Shown here in pieces: positions 33,157-42,486 of a stretch of DNA of 64,000 bases (the first letter of the stretch is position 1; every line of letters starts with the position of its first letter). The notes under the pieces were generated by a model. That model was not told the origin of the DNA. It was given only the letters and a program-made list of their open reading frames with translations, and did no database searches. This DNA comes from Betaproteobacteria bacterium (GTDB lineage Bacteria > Pseudomonadota > Gammaproteobacteria > Burkholderiales > Casimicrobiaceae): assembly GCA_013298145.1 (NCBI GenBank), contig JAAFJO010000006.1, positions 124,001-188,000 on the forward strand. The letters run 5' to 3'. The translations under genes were made by a program, and so were the position numbers.

Positions 33157-36045
33157 GTGAAACTGAAGAAACTTACTTACGGGATCGCGCTGTCGCTAGT
33201 GGCGGCGCCGATCGCGTTTGCGCAAACCGCACCCAATACGCCGCAACGTGTGGAACGCGTTGAGATCACAGGATCGAGCATTAAGCGGATCGCTAACGAG
33301 GGCGCACTGCCGCTCCAGATCATCACGCGTGCAGAACTTGAACGCGAAGGCATCACCACGGCTGAGCAGCTCGTTTTGAGCCTGAGTACAAACGGCAACG
33401 GCCTTGACAACTTAGCATCCAATGCAGACGTCGTGGGCGGCGCTCAACGCGGCAATAACGGCGCAACCAGCGCAAACTTACGCGGCCAAGGCAGCAATGC
33501 AACGCTGATTCTTTTGAACGGTCGCCGCGTAGCGGCGCACGGGTTGAACGGCGGCACAGTTGATTTGAACCAAATTCCGATGGCCGCCATCTCGCGCATC
33601 GAAGTATTGAAAGATGGCGCGTCTGCGATTTACGGAACTGATGCAATCGGTGGCGTAATCAACTTCATTCTTCGAAATGATTACACCGGCATCAGCGCAA
33701 ACGTAACGGCTGACGTCACCGAAGCGGGCGGCGGCAATATCTTTAACGGCAGCATCCTCGGCGGTTTTGGCAATCTGCAAAAAGATGGCTTCAATGTCAT
33801 GGCATCGCTCTCAGTGCGCGATGCAAAAGCGCTGCGCGGTGATCAACGTGATTTCGTTAATACTTTTCAGCCAGATCGCGGCTTGAGCGTTGATACGCGC
33901 GGAACGCCGTTCGCAACGATTTTTCCGCTCGCTGGGACGCTCTTCCCAGCCGCAGCAAACTTTCCGTTTATCCCCGGCAGCACCACAATTCGCGCGAGCG
34001 GTGGCTTGAACATTCTTGATCTGCCAGGTCAAGCCGGATGCGGCAGCGTTCCAGGCCAAGCGCCGTACGCAGACTTGCTCTGGAACACGCCAAGCGCCGC
34101 GTATGCCTGCGCTTGGGACACAGGTAAAGCCGCCGTGTTGCAACAGCCAATCCAAACCACAAGCTTTGTGGGGCGCGGTACGCTGAAGCTCGGTCAGCAT
34201 CAAGTGGTGGGCGAGGTCGTTGCCTCTGAATCAGATTCAGCAAAGCGCTTTTCGAATCTGCAACTGACGCCAAACACCACGACGCAACAATTGCGTTATC
34301 CGCGTAATTCGTTCTCACAAGCAAGCTACGACCGCGTATTCAATGCGCTTCTCGCGGCCTTCCCAACGACGATTACCGAGGCGCAACGCGGACAATCGCT
34401 CGCCTACCGTTGGCGCTGTATCGAATGCGGTCCGCGCGAAATTGAAACCAATGCGAAAACGCAGCGATTCGCGTTGAACGCAGACGGTCCACTCTTCGGT
34501 GGCTGGGATTACCGTGCTGGTATCTCTCAGGCAACGAGCGAAGCGAAATCAACGCTCGGCGGGGGTTACTACTTCCGTGGCACCACGGCGACGGGGGCAA
34601 GCGATGGCGGCCCAGGCATCATTCCAGCGCTCAATAGCGGTCGGATTGACATCTTCCTGCCTGCAGGCCAGCGCCAAAGCGCAGACGGCTTGGCTGCGCT
34701 CGAAGAAGCCTCTGCGCGCGGCGTGGTGCTCTATGGCGGCAAATTCACAATGACGCAAACCGATGCGTCGGCGAGTGGTCCGTTGTTCAAGCTGCCAGCG
34801 GGCGATCTGATGGCCGCGGTGGGTGTCGATCTGCGAACCGAAAAATACAGCTTTAATGGCGACGAGCGTGCCGCTGCCAATCAGCGCGTCATCATCGCAG
34901 CGCCGTTCGACCAAGCCAACATTCTCGGCGGCGCAAAGCGTGACGTGACGGCGTTCTACGGCGAGTTGCTGATTCCTGTGGTGAAAGGGCTTGAGGTCAC
35001 GCTGGCGATGCGCCAAGACAAGTATGACGGTTTCGGCACCACCAGCAACCCGAAAGCCTCGGCGCTTTGGAAGCCAACGAATAGCTTGCTCTTCCGCGGT
35101 TCGTACAGCACAGGCTTCCGCGTACCTACGTTTAACCAGCTCTATAACGGCGCTATTGAATCGCTGTTCACAGGCACAACGCTCGTCGATCCTTTGACCT
35201 GCCCGGGCGGTCGTCCAAACACCACACAGCCAGGCTGTGCGTTCATTGATCGCGGCGCGAACATCATCAACGGCGGTAAGCCCGATCTGGGCCCGGAGGA
35301 GGCAAAAATGTCTTCGCTTGGCTTCGTGTGGGAGCCAATGCCTAGCATCAGCATCGGGCTGGACTGGTGGGATATTGAGCGCACCGGAACGATTCAAATC
35401 CTCTCGCTCACGCAGTTGATCGACAACTATCGCTTCTTCCCAGAGCGCTTCATTCGTGACACCTCAGGCAGATTGATCGCAGTGGATCAGCGCTGGGTGA
35501 ATGCGGGTTCGTCGCAAACAGCGGGCATCGAAGTGAGTCTGCGTGGCGGATTCGATGCGGTTGGCGCACGCTGGACGACCGGTTTGGATGGCACCTATCT
35601 CACCAAGAAGCGCTCACGCGTTGTCGCGGGCGTGCCCTACGGGCCGAGCGAAATCGGTCAATTCAGCTTCGCAGGCGATCTCGGGCTTCGCTGGAAACAC
35701 AGCGCTTGGGTGAGCTACAAGCGCGGCGCGTGGACTGGCACGCTGAGCCAAACCTTCCGCGCGGGCTACAACGATCAGGTGCTTCCTGGCGTTGCATCCG
35801 GTGCAGTGGTGCCACCGAACTGGAATCCGAAAGTTGCGAGCTACACAACGTACAACCTGTCGGCAACCTATAGCGGCATCAAAAACCTAACGATCACCGG
35901 CTTGGTGAAAAACGTGCTCGACAAAGACCCTCCGTTTGCCATCACCTACGATAGCAACGGCGGTTCGGGCAGCTCATGGGAGCCACGCGTTGCTGACCCA
36001 CGCGGTCGTGCATTCGTGTTGAGCTTGGGCTACCAGTTCAAGTAA
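33157..36045 (+). CDS. TonB-dependent outer-membrane receptor
   Basis: A 962-residue receptor starting at GTG 33157. The signal peptide (KLTYGIALSLVAAPIAFAQ) is followed by a TonB-box-like RVERVEITGSSIKR, the plug (residues about 45-170, with NLRGQGSNATLILLNGRRVA and IEVLKDGASAIYGTDAIGGVINFILR) and a 22-strand type barrel ending in the aromatic-terminal GYQFK. A disulfide-like pair (GCGSVPGQ... and YACAWD) lies in an extracellular loop. This sub-type is common in Xanthomonas/Caulobacter-like receptors for organic substrates. Iron-siderophore use is possible, but no siderophore genes are nearby, whereas peptidoglycan enzymes surround it. Confidence 0.93.
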   Translation: MKLKKLTYGIALSLVAAPIAFAQTAPNTPQRVERVEITGSSIKRIANEGALPLQIITRAELEREGITTAEQLVLSLSTNGNGLDNLASNADVVGGAQRGNNGATSANLRGQGSNATLILLNGRRVAAHGLNGGTVDLNQIPMAAISRIEVLKDGASAIYGTDAIGGVINFILRNDYTGISANVTADVTEAGGGNIFNGSILGGFGNLQKDGFNVMASLSVRDAKALRGDQRDFVNTFQPDRGLSVDTRGTPFATIFPLAGTLFPAAANFPFIPGSTTIRASGGLNILDLPGQAGCGSVPGQAPYADLLWNTPSAAYACAWDTGKAAVLQQPIQTTSFVGRGTLKLGQHQVVGEVVASESDSAKRFSNLQLTPNTTTQQLRYPRNSFSQASYDRVFNALLAAFPTTITEAQRGQSLAYRWRCIECGPREIETNAKTQRFALNADGPLFGGWDYRAGISQATSEAKSTLGGGYYFRGTTATGASDGGPGIIPALNSGRIDIFLPAGQRQSADGLAALEEASARGVVLYGGKFTMTQTDASASGPLFKLPAGDLMAAVGVDLRTEKYSFNGDERAAANQRVIIAAPFDQANILGGAKRDVTAFYGELLIPVVKGLEVTLAMRQDKYDGFGTTSNPKASALWKPTNSLLFRGSYSTGFRVPTFNQLYNGAIESLFTGTTLVDPLTCPGGRPNTTQPGCAFIDRGANIINGGKPDLGPEEAKMSSLGFVWEPMPSISIGLDWWDIERTGTIQILSLTQLIDNYRFFPERFIRDTSGRLIAVDQRWVNAGSSQTAGIEVSLRGGFDAVGARWTTGLDGTYLTKKRSRVVAGVPYGPSEIGQFSFAGDLGLRWKHSAWVSYKRGAWTGTLSQTFRAGYNDQVLPGVASGAVVPPNWNPKVASYTTYNLSATYSGIKNLTITGLVKNVLDKDPPFAITYDSNGGSGSSWEPRVADPRGRAFVLSLGYQFK

Positions 36046-36063
36046 CCCGTAACCAGCACGGGA

Positions 36064-36095
36064 AGCCGGAGCGCTAAAACGTTCCGGCTTTTTTA
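36064..36095 (+). terminator. Rho-independent terminator after receptor gene
   Basis: AGCCGGAGCG, a short CTAAAA loop, CGTTCCGGCT, then a run of T. It lies 18 bp after the receptor stop and 14 bp before the LD-carboxypeptidase ATG, so the downstream gene would depend on read-through or its own promoter. Confidence 0.85.
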
Positions 36096-36108
36096 TTGGA
36101 GCGCCCCG

Positions 36109-37212
36109 ATGAATAGGGCAAGGCGAACGATTACTTCTATTCCGCTTGCTGCAATAATAGGCGGCTTGCCCCAGTTAACGTTGGGGAAAACTGCTAAGCC
36201 TGTCTCGCAGTCAACAACACAAACGGTGAGCGAATCGGGCAACCGACGGCCTACGCGCCCTACGCGCCCCCCGCGCCTTCGTCGCGGCGACGGGGTCGCG
36301 CTTATCAACCCCGGCGGCGTGGTCAGCGAAGCCAATGTCGAGCGTGCCATTGCGAACGCAGAGACTTTGGGCTTAGTCCCCCAACTCGGGCGAAACCTGC
36401 GTCTCAAATATGGTGGCTATGCCGGCAGCGCACGCGAGCGAGTGGATGACCTCCACGCCGCATGGCGTGATCCTGACGTGAAAGCCATTTGGTCAGTGCG
36501 TGGCGGCTCGGGTACTGCGCAAATCCTTCCGCTGGTTGATTTCGCGCTTTTGCGCGCGACGCCCAAAGTCTTGATGGGCTTTTCTGACATGACGGCGCTC
36601 CTTAACGCGGTCACCGCCCATACCGGCCTCATCACCTTCCATACGCCGAGCGGTATTTCAACGCTCTCACCGTATTCGCGCAGAAATATGGAACAGATTA
36701 TTTTTGACGCGCCCCAACACTACGCCATGCTCCCCGCACTCGAAAACGAAGCGCGCAGCGGCGCTGAACCCGAGTACGCGGTGCGTACACAACGTGGCGG
36801 GCGAGTTGAGGGTGAATTGGTGGGTGGCAATCTGGCCGTTTTCGCGTCGCTTGTGGGCACGGCTTACATGCCCTCGCTTGCAAACAAAGTTTTGTTTCTG
36901 GAAGATATCAACGAAGCGCCCTATCGCATTGATCGAATGCTCACGCAGCTCGTACAAGCCATGACGCATACAAAGCAATTTCCGGCGGCGACTGTATTCG
37001 GCGTGTGCCGCCGCTGTGAAGCAACAGATGGCGAAGCGTCACTCACGCTGCAGGAGGTGATTCGCGATTACGCGGCAAGCCAACCCGGTCCAGTCGCGAG
37101 TGGTTATTCGTTCGGACATATCGCCGCACAGATGAGCTTACCGATTGGCGCGCGCGCTGCGCTCGACACCTACGAGCGATCGCTCACGCTGGTCGAAGCG
37201 GCAGTGGCTTAG
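36109..37212 (+). CDS. LD-carboxypeptidase (peptidase S66, LdcA-like) with export signal
   Basis: A 367-residue S66 peptidase. Family members remove the terminal D-Ala from murein tetrapeptides. Nucleophile serine is in MGFSDMTALLNA, the glutamate in VLFLEDINEAPYRIDRM and the histidine in SFGHIAAQMSLPIGA. The start at ATG 36109 gives an N terminus MNRARRTITSIPLAAIIGGLPQLTLG, which looks like an export signal (possibly Tat), followed by a proline/arginine repeat (RRPTRPTRPPRLRRGD). E. coli LdcA is cytoplasmic, so periplasmic placement would be unusual. Its stop is 2 bp from the convergent serine-hydrolase gene. Confidence 0.9.
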   Translation: MNRARRTITSIPLAAIIGGLPQLTLGKTAKPVSQSTTQTVSESGNRRPTRPTRPPRLRRGDGVALINPGGVVSEANVERAIANAETLGLVPQLGRNLRLKYGGYAGSARERVDDLHAAWRDPDVKAIWSVRGGSGTAQILPLVDFALLRATPKVLMGFSDMTALLNAVTAHTGLITFHTPSGISTLSPYSRRNMEQIIFDAPQHYAMLPALENEARSGAEPEYAVRTQRGGRVEGELVGGNLAVFASLVGTAYMPSLANKVLFLEDINEAPYRIDRMLTQLVQAMTHTKQFPAATVFGVCRRCEATDGEASLTLQEVIRDYAASQPGPVASGYSFGHIAAQMSLPIGARAALDTYERSLTLVEAAVA

Positions 37213-37214
37213 CG

Positions 37215-38630
37215 CTACACAAGGGCTGCGCGATAGATTGCAGTGAGAATTTCTTCTTCGTAGCGATACATGGCTGAAAAGCGGCCTTTGTTCAGCTCGG
37301 GATCGCTTGCCGTTCCGCCCACCAAGAAAATGATGCCGTTGCCGCGTGACGGGTCAAACGCGAATGCAGAGGTTAAACCGTAGGCGTTGCCTAAGTGCCC
37401 CACCCCTTTGAAACCGCCACCTTCAACTAGCCGATCGCCCCGCCGACCTTCTGAAATATCGAGAAAAATCTGCGGCCCGAGCGCCCAGGCGTTGAAGAGA
37501 CCGCCCTCGCCTTCGTCATCTTCTGCGCGATTGCCTTTGCCATCAAGCGCAGCTCGGCTGTAGCGCCATTGCTCGGTAAAAAGCGTCGAGACCGCCCGCT
37601 CACTCAATACGATGCGTCCGTCAATCTGCCCACGGTTCATGAGCATCGTCATCGTGCGACGCAGACCGCGGAGCGAAATTCGAAGCCCGCCCTGCGGCCC
37701 GAACACCGAGCCGTTGGTACCCACCACATACGCATCGGTTGCGCGGGGCTTCGGTGCAGCACGCGTGTAGTCATCCACTTGAGGGACCCAAGGCCCCGAG
37801 GTATCCCAGCGCTCACGACCGTTTACTTCGGTTCGCTTTCGATACAGCGTTGCAACCCGCGCGAGTTCTGCCGATGCGAGTGAAGCGGGATCAAATGTGG
37901 CTGTCACGCCCAGGGGCGCAAACAGTTCACGCTCCATCAAGCGATCAAAACGGACTCGGGTTGCACACTCCATCACCGTTGCAATCATGCCGAACGCAAA
38001 GTTGCAGTAGTTGAAGTATGGGCCCGGTGCACGATTCTTCGCCCACATTTCGCCCTTGCCAAATCGTGCGCTACCGGGAAGCCATACGTCGCGAAGCGCC
38101 ACCGTTTCGGGAAAGTTGTAGCCACCGCCATCACGAAGCGATGACGTGTGCGAGAGCAGCATTCGAAGCGAAATCGGCGACGTGGGGAAATGCGGATTTC
38201 TGAGCGGGTATCCGAGGTAATCGCTGATATCGCGATCTAGATCCAACACCGCTTGGTCCGCCAACTTCACAGCGACCATCGCAACAAACATCTTCGAGAT
38301 CGAAGCGATGCGATACAAGAAATCCGGTGTCGCCTCGATGCCACGTCGCGCATCGTTCGCGTCAATTCGCGCGAATCCCACTGCGTTTTCATAAACGATC
38401 TGGCCGCCCCGCATTGCGAGCGCGGCGATACTCGAAAGCTCTCTTCCAGGCGATTGCGAAATCGAGAGGAGCGCGGCATCGAGTTCAGGCAGCGGGCGCG
38501 GCGGTGTACGTTTCATGCGGCTCATAGTTTCAGGCTCAGTCGAGATTTGCTGCGCGGTGCAGGCAACGAGGCTCGTCGCAGCGGCCGTGACAAGCAGCTC
38601 ACGTCGCGTGAATCGGCGAGCGCTGGTCAA
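37215..38630 (-). CDS. Serine hydrolase of the beta-lactamase/class C PBP family, Tat lipoprotein
   Basis: A 471-residue S12 family protein. The start is TTG 38630, overlapping the amidase stop (TTGA); it keeps a twin-arginine signal with lipobox (ARRFTRRELLVTAAATSLVAC). The SxxK motif is in IASISKMFVA, YxN in FNYCNFAFG and HxG-like GHLGNAYGLTSAF near the C terminus. Such proteins are D-aminopeptidases, esterases or carboxypeptidases; the substrate cannot be told from sequence. Coupling to an AmiD-like amidase points to a cell-wall peptide role (inference). Confidence 0.88.
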   Translation of the reverse strand: MTSARRFTRRELLVTAAATSLVACTAQQISTEPETMSRMKRTPPRPLPELDAALLSISQSPGRELSSIAALAMRGGQIVYENAVGFARIDANDARRGIEATPDFLYRIASISKMFVAMVAVKLADQAVLDLDRDISDYLGYPLRNPHFPTSPISLRMLLSHTSSLRDGGGYNFPETVALRDVWLPGSARFGKGEMWAKNRAPGPYFNYCNFAFGMIATVMECATRVRFDRLMERELFAPLGVTATFDPASLASAELARVATLYRKRTEVNGRERWDTSGPWVPQVDDYTRAAPKPRATDAYVVGTNGSVFGPQGGLRISLRGLRRTMTMLMNRGQIDGRIVLSERAVSTLFTEQWRYSRAALDGKGNRAEDDEGEGGLFNAWALGPQIFLDISEGRRGDRLVEGGGFKGVGHLGNAYGLTSAFAFDPSRGNGIIFLVGGTASDPELNKGRFSAMYRYEEEILTAIYRAALV

Positions 38631-39520
38631 GGCTTCTTCTCCGAAGCAACTGCGCGCACGCGAAACCCATCAGGGCGAGTCGCAATATCGAGGAGCGCCG
38701 CTGTTTCGGCGTCTAGCAGTCCATCGAATTTCGCTTGGCGATATTTCATCTGAAACGCCTCCACTGCGTTCTTCGTGGTTTGGTCATACGTATTTGTTCC
38801 CGGAACATTGAAGCCGTGCGCAGTGAGCTTTTGCTGAAGCCACGCCACATCGGGCAGCTTCGACTCAAACTCCCTTTGCTTTGCCGCGACCATCGCCTCA
38901 TCTGGCCAGGGAATGATGCCTTCATCCGCAAAGCGCTTCCAGGGAAACTTGGGGCCGGGGTCGTTTTTTCGGCCGGGCGCGATGTCGCTATGCCCCACGA
39001 CGCGATCTGGGCGAATCTGGTGTTCCTTCACGATGCCTTTGGTGAGTGCAATCACCAAGTCAATTTGCTCTTTCGGAAACTCGTGCCAGATGCGGCCCTC
39101 TGGCGTATCGGTGTAGCCCTTGCCGACGATCTCGATACCGATCGAGCTCGCATTAAGCCCCGCTGCGCCTTTCCAGTGGCTCACGCCCGCATGAAAGGCG
39201 CGGCGGTGCTCCGCAACAAACTGATAGATCTTGGGCGGGACGCCATTCTCAGGCTCAGTCACCAGATAGTGCGAGCTTACCGCGCCGAGCGTCAATACTC
39301 GAATCGACGCCTCGTTATTGATGGTTGTGAAATGCAAAACGAGGTGCTGTGCACGTGAATCCTGACTCAGCGAACGATGACTTGTTACATCGACCTCGAG
39401 CGCGCGCAGGTACTTGGGCTCGTCCGGTGCCTGCAAAGTAGAACAACCAGCGATAAAGGCCGCCGCACACAAAGCAGCGACAAACGTCTTCAAACGGGGG
39501 GAGTGCAGGAGCGCGCGCAT
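38627..39520 (-). CDS. N-acetylmuramoyl-L-alanine amidase, AmiD-like lipoprotein
   Basis: A 297-residue amidase_2 protein. ATG 39520 (MRALLHSPRLK) is chosen so that the lipoprotein signal (ALCAAAFIAGC) is N-terminal; the ORF-track start adds 29 residues. The zinc amidase domain has LVLHFTT, SSIGIEIVGKG, VVGHSDIAPGRKNDPGP, and a C-terminal peptidoglycan-binding_1 domain follows (LQQKLTAHGFNVPGTNTYDQTTKNAVEAFQ). E. coli AmiD, the same architecture, is an outer-membrane lipoprotein that removes peptides from (anhydro)MurNAc. The first gene of a two-gene unit with the serine hydrolase. Confidence 0.92.
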   Translation of the reverse strand: MRALLHSPRLKTFVAALCAAAFIAGCSTLQAPDEPKYLRALEVDVTSHRSLSQDSRAQHLVLHFTTINNEASIRVLTLGAVSSHYLVTEPENGVPPKIYQFVAEHRRAFHAGVSHWKGAAGLNASSIGIEIVGKGYTDTPEGRIWHEFPKEQIDLVIALTKGIVKEHQIRPDRVVGHSDIAPGRKNDPGPKFPWKRFADEGIIPWPDEAMVAAKQREFESKLPDVAWLQQKLTAHGFNVPGTNTYDQTTKNAVEAFQMKYRQAKFDGLLDAETAALLDIATRPDGFRVRAVASEKKP

Positions 39521-39658
39521 CAAGATTCGTTTGTCGCGAAGAGAAAAGTTCGATTGTTGCACTCGTTCAAGCCGATTGCTTTGCCAAATTCGCATCGCGT
39601 CAGCCAACCGCCGCGAGCACGCGATAGACTAGAACGACAACATTGATCGGGGTTCTTC

Positions 39659-40897
39659 GTGGCGCTCACCTACATCTGGTGCGGATTCTTCATCGTTGGT
39701 TTCCTTGCCGCACTCGCGCAGTGGATTTTCCTGGGCGATGCAACGGTGTTCAAAAAGGTTATCGATGGCACATTCGAATCCGCGAAGATCGCCGTTATGG
39801 ACATCTCTTTGCCACTGGCGGGGGTGATGACGTTTTGGCTCGGGATTCTTGCCATTGGCGAGAAAGCCGGTGCGATTCAAGTGATCTCGCGGGTGCTCTC
39901 GCCCTTCTTTTCACGCTTGTTCCCGGAGGTGCCGCGCGATCATCCGGCGACCGGTCACATGGTGATGAATTACTCCGCGAACTTCCTTGGGCTCGATAAC
40001 GCGGCGACCCCGTTTGGCTTGAAGGCCATGCAAAGTTTGCAAGACCTCAATCCGCAGAAAGACACGGCGAGTAACGCGCAGTTGATGTTTTTGGTCATCC
40101 AAACCGCCGGGCTGACCTTGGTGCCGCTCTCGGTGATCGCGCAGCGTGCGGTGTTGGGCGCGAAAGATCCTTCGGATATCTTCATCCCGACCCTAATCGC
40201 GACATATGTCGGCACCCTGGTCGCCGTACTCGCGGTCTGCCTCAAACAGCGAATCAAGATTCTTGATCCTGTGCTTCTTGGCGGCATCGGCATCATCAGC
40301 TCGCTGCTGTTTGGCATGGTTTACTACTTCGTGAACTATTTAAATCGCGAAGAAATTGAGCTCGTATCGAAGGTGGTCGCCAATTTGATTCTGTTTGGAA
40401 TCATCATTACCTTCATCCTGTTAGGTCTCAGGCGTAAAGTTAATGTTTACGAGGCTTTCATTGAGGGCGCGAAGGGCGGTATCGAAACGGCGCTCATGAT
40501 CATTCCCTATCTGGTGGGAATGCTCGTTGCGATTAGCGTGCTCAGGAATTCGGGGGTGCTCGGAATGATTGTGCAAGGCTTCACTTGGCTATTTGCGTCG
40601 CTCGGATTCAACACTGATTTCACCCCCGCCCTGCCTACCGCACTCATGAAATCAGTGTCTGGAAGCGGTGCGCGCGCCATGATGATCGACGCACTGAAAA
40701 CCTATGGCGTGGATTCGTTCGTAGGTCGCCTAACCTCCATCATGCAAGGCTCGTCAGACACCACGCTCTACATCATTGCGCTCTACTTCGGTGCGGTGAA
40801 GATCACGAGAACTCGATACGCCGTGCCGTTTGGATTGCTCGCCGACTTAGCGGGCGTAATCGCCGCAATCTGGGTGGGTTACCTGTTTTTCGGTTAG
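39659..40897 (+). CDS. SpmA-SpmB fusion membrane protein (nucleoside-gate family)
   Basis: A 412-residue inner-membrane protein starting GTG 39659. It fuses the spore-maturation proteins A (about 1-200; NYSANFLGLDNAATPFGLKAM) and B (about 235-412; SVSGSGARAMMIDALKTYG, IMQGSSDTTLYI), with about ten membrane helices. In Bacillus subtilis dacB-spmA-spmB form one operon involved in spore cortex, linking the family to peptidoglycan. Here, in a non-sporulating type of genome, it sits beside an amidase and 7 kb from dacB. Transport of a wall precursor or fragment is plausible but unproven. Confidence 0.9.
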   Translation: MALTYIWCGFFIVGFLAALAQWIFLGDATVFKKVIDGTFESAKIAVMDISLPLAGVMTFWLGILAIGEKAGAIQVISRVLSPFFSRLFPEVPRDHPATGHMVMNYSANFLGLDNAATPFGLKAMQSLQDLNPQKDTASNAQLMFLVIQTAGLTLVPLSVIAQRAVLGAKDPSDIFIPTLIATYVGTLVAVLAVCLKQRIKILDPVLLGGIGIISSLLFGMVYYFVNYLNREEIELVSKVVANLILFGIIITFILLGLRRKVNVYEAFIEGAKGGIETALMIIPYLVGMLVAISVLRNSGVLGMIVQGFTWLFASLGFNTDFTPALPTALMKSVSGSGARAMMIDALKTYGVDSFVGRLTSIMQGSSDTTLYIIALYFGAVKITRTRYAVPFGLLADLAGVIAAIWVGYLFFG

Positions 40898-41111
40898 CGG
40901 CACGGTGAAATCTGCGGTGCGTGCGCGAATGAAGGGTGCACGTGGTCGCTGTGTTGCAGCGCTGTTTGTGACGCAAAGGGCTTACCCAAAGACAGCGGCT
41001 CCACGTCGATATCCCTTTTTTGAAAGGGCTTTAGTGCTCGAAAAGATGCGTTTTCGTTGTTTACTGTAATCAGAGGCTAGTCGTCGTTGACGCAGGCTTC
41101 CAGCGAATAGG

Positions 41112-42476
41112 CTAGAGCAACGCAAGTAGCCCGGTCGGGAAACGCGAAAGGGTAGGAAATGCGGCTGAGAGCTCCGCGCTAGACAGCCCGAACCAACGCG
41201 CAAGCGATGCGGCGTATTGCTCTGTGGCGGTACTCGGAATCCATCGACCGCCCGACGTGTCATCAGGACCGTTTACGCGCAGAACGGGGAATGTGCCGTA
41301 GAGTTTGTTGCCCTGTACCGCACCACCCACCACCACGTGATGCGAACCCCAACCGTGATCCGAGCCGCCGTTGCCGTTCGCAGGAAAATCGCGGCCGAAA
41401 TCGCTCATCGTAAATGCGGTGACTTGTTGGGCGACGTTCATCTCTTCCGCGGCGCGGTAGAACGCCGCCATCGCATTACTCACTGCGCCCAACAACTCGC
41501 CCTGATCCTGAAGTTGGTCCGCACCGTGCGTATCGAAGCCTCCGATGGATGCAAAGTAAACCTGCCGCTTCACACCCAGCGAAGCACGCACGGCAATGAG
41601 CCGGGCAATCGTTTGCAACTGATCCCCAATACCCGTTTGCGGGAATACGGTGGTGAGCGCAGGCGCTTGATTGAGCGCCGATTGAAATACTTGTTGCGTA
41701 TCGATGCCGCGCTTGATCACATCGTTCCAAGCCGCTTCAAATAGATGCGTACGTCGCACATTAATCATCTCCCCAAACCCTACCGAGAGTGCACTTGTTG
41801 ATTTTGGGTCGTACGACTCGAATCCGAAGTAACCACTCGGCGATACAGCATACGGCGCAACCATTGCACCCTGTTGAAAAAAGCTTCGGCCGTTGACAGC
41901 AATCGCCGTTGCGATGTTCTGCACGCCGTTGAGCGCTGCGACTTGATCGGCAATTCTTCCGCCCCAGCCTTGGCGAACACCCACGTCCGCAGCAGCGCTT
42001 TGCCACTGATTCTGCTGATCGCTGTGCGAAAAAAGATTCGGTGGCGAAAAACTATCATCGGTTTGCCACTGCGAGCGCGTGGTTGGTTTCACAAGCGGCC
42101 CGACATTCGCAACGGCCGCCGCTTTGCCCGTGCTAAAGAGCGTGGCTAGGGCCGACATTGAGCCGTGCAGCGCAAACGGTCTTCCGCCTGTATTGCTTGG
42201 GTTGATCGCCGCGACGCTCTCGCGCGCAAGCGCAAGCCGCCCGCGTCCGTTCGTATAGTCGGCAAAGCCGCTTGCGTCGAGCGGGATGAGGAGATTGTTT
42301 CCATCATTGCCGCCGAACATGAATACCGCAACGAGTGCTTTGTAATCCGCTGGATTGCTCACGTTTTGCGCGTACGCACTGCGCACGAGCCCGCCCAAGA
42401 GTCCGCTGGAAAGGGCCATTGGTGCAAGCGCGCCCAGACGAAGCACGTCGCGACGGTGGAGGTTGGTTGTGCTCAT
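41112..42476 (-). CDS. DUF1501 protein, Tat-exported
   Basis: A 454-residue DUF1501 protein with a twin-arginine signal (LHRRDVLRLGALAPMALSSGLL). It has the family's FMFGGNDGNNLLIPLD, GGFDTHGADQLQDQGELL and TMSDFGRDFPANGNGGSDHGWGSHHVV motifs, an alkaline-phosphatase/sulfatase-like fold. Its function is not established; such genes nearly always follow a DUF1800 gene, as here (10-bp gap). Confidence 0.93.
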   Translation of the reverse strand: MSTTNLHRRDVLRLGALAPMALSSGLLGGLVRSAYAQNVSNPADYKALVAVFMFGGNDGNNLLIPLDASGFADYTNGRGRLALARESVAAINPSNTGGRPFALHGSMSALATLFSTGKAAAVANVGPLVKPTTRSQWQTDDSFSPPNLFSHSDQQNQWQSAAADVGVRQGWGGRIADQVAALNGVQNIATAIAVNGRSFFQQGAMVAPYAVSPSGYFGFESYDPKSTSALSVGFGEMINVRRTHLFEAAWNDVIKRGIDTQQVFQSALNQAPALTTVFPQTGIGDQLQTIARLIAVRASLGVKRQVYFASIGGFDTHGADQLQDQGELLGAVSNAMAAFYRAAEEMNVAQQVTAFTMSDFGRDFPANGNGGSDHGWGSHHVVVGGAVQGNKLYGTFPVLRVNGPDDTSGGRWIPSTATEQYAASLARWFGLSSAELSAAFPTLSRFPTGLLALL

Positions 42477-42486
42477 GGTGCAATCC

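Noticed and set aside
34549-35397. 282-aa minus-strand ORF opposite the TonB receptor
   Set aside because: Shadow frame without motifs; the receptor frame is intact across it.
41030-41070. Terminator hairpin CCCTTTTTTGAAAGGG after SpmAB
   Set aside because: The stem is only six base pairs and no T-run follows in either direction.
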